Positions 62,321-64,000 of a stretch of DNA of 64,000 nt are shown piece by piece (the stretch's first letter is position 1; each line of letters starts with the position of its first letter). Under the pieces are notes generated by a model. That model saw only the letters and a program-made list of their open reading frames with translations. It was not told the DNA's origin and did not search any database. The stretch spans positions 1-64,000 of the forward strand of contig CABSIK010000002.1 in the NCBI GenBank assembly GCA_902477755.1, given 5' to 3'. The translations under genes and the position numbers were made by a program. The stretch comes from an uncultured Clostridia bacterium. Lineage in GTDB: Bacteria > Bacillota > Clostridia > Lachnospirales > Anaerotignaceae.

Positions 62321-63358
62321 ATGAAAAAGAAATTTTTAGCGATGTTAATGGCATCCGTGATGGTGTTGGGCCTTGCAGCCTGCGGCGGCGGCTCCAGTGA
62401 CGCTGCTACAGAAGGCGATGCAGCAAGCGGCGATCTGCCCACAGTCGGTGTATTGATCTACAAATACGACGATACATACATCTCTACCGTAAGAAATTCC
62501 CTGCAGGCAGCTCTGGAAGGCAAAGCAGTTGTAGAAATGCAGGATGGTAAAGGTGACCAGGCTACACAGAACGACCAGCTGGATGTTATGATCTCCAAAG
62601 GCGTTGACGTACTGTGCGTAAACATGGTTGACGCAAAAGCTGCAAGCGGCGTTGTAGAAAAAGCATCCGCAGCAGGTATTCCTACTATCTTCTTCAACAG
62701 AGAACCCGACACAGAAGTAATCAAATCCTATGATAAAGCATGCTTTATCGGTACAAATGCAATTGACGCCGGCAAAATGCAGGGTGACATCATCAAAGAA
62801 CTCTTTGATGCACATCCTGAATATGACCTGAACGGCGACGGCAAAGTACAGTATGTAATGTTCCAGGGCGAACCTGACAACCCCGAAGCAATCGCTCGTA
62901 CACAGTACAGTGTAGAACAGGCAGTAGCTAACGGTCTGACAATGGAACAGGTTGGCGAAACACAGGTATGTAACTGGGATACAGAAACAGCTCAGAAAGC
63001 AATGGAAGCTATGCTGGCTGCGAACGAAGGCAAAATCGAACTGGTTATCGCAAACAACGACGGTATGGCTATCGGTTGTGTAGCTGCTCTGTCCAACATT
63101 GGCTACAACACAGGTGCTGAAGGCGCTTCTTTCATCCCTGTAATCGGTGTTGACGCTACAGACGCTGCAAAAGATGCAATCGCAAAAGGCCAGATGAGCG
63201 CAACTGTTCTGCAGGACGGTGACGCAATGGGTAAAGCAATCGCAGCTGCAGCTCTGAACGCAGCAAACGGTGCTGAATTCCTGGATGGCACAGAATATAC
63301 ATACGATGACACAGGTATTGCAGTTCGTATCCCTTACGCTCCTTATACAGGAGAATAA
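62321..63358 (+). CDS. mglB: Galactose/methyl-galactoside-binding lipoprotein
   Basis: 345 residues. The signal peptide ends in lipobox LAAC (Cys 21). The body matches MglB: VLIYKYDDTYISTVRNSL, VNMVDAKAASGVVEKA, FFNREPDTEV, the calcium loop DLNGDGKVQYVMFQGE and VIANNDGMAIGCVAAL. It binds a hexose outside the cell and passes it to the MglAC ABC transporter. Its codon use is strongly biased to the preferred set, as expected for high expression. The ribosome site is AAAGGAGGG. Confidence 0.95.
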   Translation: MKKKFLAMLMASVMVLGLAACGGGSSDAATEGDAASGDLPTVGVLIYKYDDTYISTVRNSLQAALEGKAVVEMQDGKGDQATQNDQLDVMISKGVDVLCVNMVDAKAASGVVEKASAAGIPTIFFNREPDTEVIKSYDKACFIGTNAIDAGKMQGDIIKELFDAHPEYDLNGDGKVQYVMFQGEPDNPEAIARTQYSVEQAVANGLTMEQVGETQVCNWDTETAQKAMEAMLAANEGKIELVIANNDGMAIGCVAALSNIGYNTGAEGASFIPVIGVDATDAAKDAIAKGQMSATVLQDGDAMGKAIAAAALNAANGAEFLDGTEYTYDDTGIAVRIPYAPYTGE

Positions 63359-63394
63359 TCTCTGATTTTCAGTAATAGATAGGAACATTTGGTT

Positions 63395-63428
63395 CGCACA
63401 GTGGGGTTTTTCCTCACTGTGCGTTCTT
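63395..63428 (+). terminator. Hairpin between mglB and mglA
   Basis: CGCACAGTG (63395-63403) pairs with CACTGTGCG (63415-63423). The T tract is weak. It probably trims read-through so that the binding protein is made in excess of the ATPase. Confidence 0.72.
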
Positions 63429-63552
63429 ATAAGCGAAGAAAGTCCGTGACTGAGAAACATTTGAAAGCACAGCAGCTTATTTTTTGAGAAGAAGCTGTCG
63501 TTGGGGAAGTTTTACAAAGAGAAGTTGGCACAACAGACGATTAGGAAGTGTG

Positions 63553-64000
63553 GTGAAGGCAGTGAGCCAAGAAAAATATGTACTGGAAATGACAGATATC
63601 GAAAAGCAGTTCCCCGGGGTAAAAGCACTGGATCATGCAATGCTCAAACTGCGTCCCGGTACTGTACATGCCCTCATGGGTGAAAATGGTGCAGGGAAAT
63701 CAACATTGATGAAATGTCTTTTTGGTATTTATAAACAGGATGGTGGCAAAATTGTCATTGATGGTCAGGAAACAGCGTTTTCCGGCCCTAAAAATGCGCT
63801 GGATAATGGTGTAGCGATGGTACATCAGGAACTGAATCAGGTACTCAAGCGCAGTGTTATGGAAAATATCTGGCTGGGTCGTTTTCCCAAACAGGGTGGA
63901 CTGGTCAGCCATAAGAAAATGTATCAGGAAACACAGAAAGTATTCGAGGAATTGGAAATCCCCGTCAACCCTAAGACAATCATCGGCAAATTGAGCGTAT
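63553..64000 (+). CDS. mglA: Galactose ABC transporter ATP-binding protein (partial)
   Basis: 149 codons are visible; the frame is cut by the window end. The start is GTG 63553 (GTG 63562 is possible). Seen: LEMTDIEKQFPGVKALDHAMLKLRPG, Walker A GENGAGKST and the Q loop VHQELNQV. The full family has two ABC domains in about 500 residues. It energises uptake of the sugar caught by MglB. Confidence 0.94.
   Translation, partial: MKAVSQEKYVLEMTDIEKQFPGVKALDHAMLKLRPGTVHALMGENGAGKSTLMKCLFGIYKQDGGKIVIDGQETAFSGPKNALDNGVAMVHQELNQVLKRSVMENIWLGRFPKQGGLVSHKKMYQETQKVFEELEIPVNPKTIIGKLSV

Noticed and set aside
62345..63460. Minus-strand open frame of 371 codons opposite mglB
   Set aside because: Antisense shadow caused by strong codon bias in mglB; very Cys/Phe-rich, no start signal.
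1..64000. CRISPR array, tRNA and rRNA genes
   Set aside because: No regular spaced repeats, CCA-ended cloverleaf or rRNA signature was seen on either strand by eye.

Overview
The window looks like a low-GC, spore-forming anaerobic Firmicute of class Clostridia. Signs of this are a Clostridia-type alpha/beta SASP, a V-type ATPase operon with a sodium-binding rotor signature, an acetyl-CoA hydrolase/transferase of the butyrate-CoA-transferase type, an L-box lysine riboswitch, AAGGAGG ribosome binding sites and SLH surface proteins. The exact genus cannot be read from the sequence.

Positions 1 to about 25,000 are the right-hand part of an integrative element, probably an ICE whose conjugation genes lie left of the window. 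Almost everything is on the plus strand. In order it carries: a frame-broken small membrane gene, a lipoprotein and a membrane-anchored surface protein; ssb; an AAA+ ATPase / HTH / HExxH-VWA module; a DUF3990-type pair; a PcfK-like (AcrIIA9-related) protein and PcfJ; a divergent pair of XRE regulators with shared operator-like repeats; a Red-like recombination set (YqaJ nuclease, RecD2-like helicase, annealing-protein candidate) and a primase/Toprim-like protein; a Tn916-type sigma-like/HTH pair; a candidate structured RNA; xis; and two tandem tyrosine integrases, the second split by a -1 frame change at a run of seven A. The most unusual property of the element is that its one-way gene array is interrupted by many strong intrinsic terminators placed just ahead of genes, two of them downstream of a shared promoter-plus-motif leader. 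This suggests attenuation or processive antitermination.

Positions 25,231-32,394 are host chromosome: uvrB, a GNAT enzyme, uvrA, a small unknown protein, a two-OB-fold protein and a CobA-like P-loop ATPase. Positions 32,542-35,700 (minus strand) hold asd-dapA-dapB behind a lysine riboswitch. Then follow a SASP, a methyltransferase, hslO and a Nudix hydrolase. Positions 38,780-47,389 are a complete V-ATPase operon (H/G, I, K, E, C, F, A, B, D).

Positions 47,390-54,978 are gene-poor and scarred. An SLH/lectin surface protein and an Rrf2 regulator sit among imperfect repeats, large palindromes, a decayed surface-protein gene and a truncated nucleoside hydrolase. The last part has a CoA-transferase, a small membrane protein, and a galactose-type sugar locus: a YesN/YesM-like two-component system, two membrane-anchored sugar-binding proteins likely to serve as sensors, the lipoprotein MglB, and the start of MglA, cut by the window end. 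No rRNA, tRNA or CRISPR array was seen.
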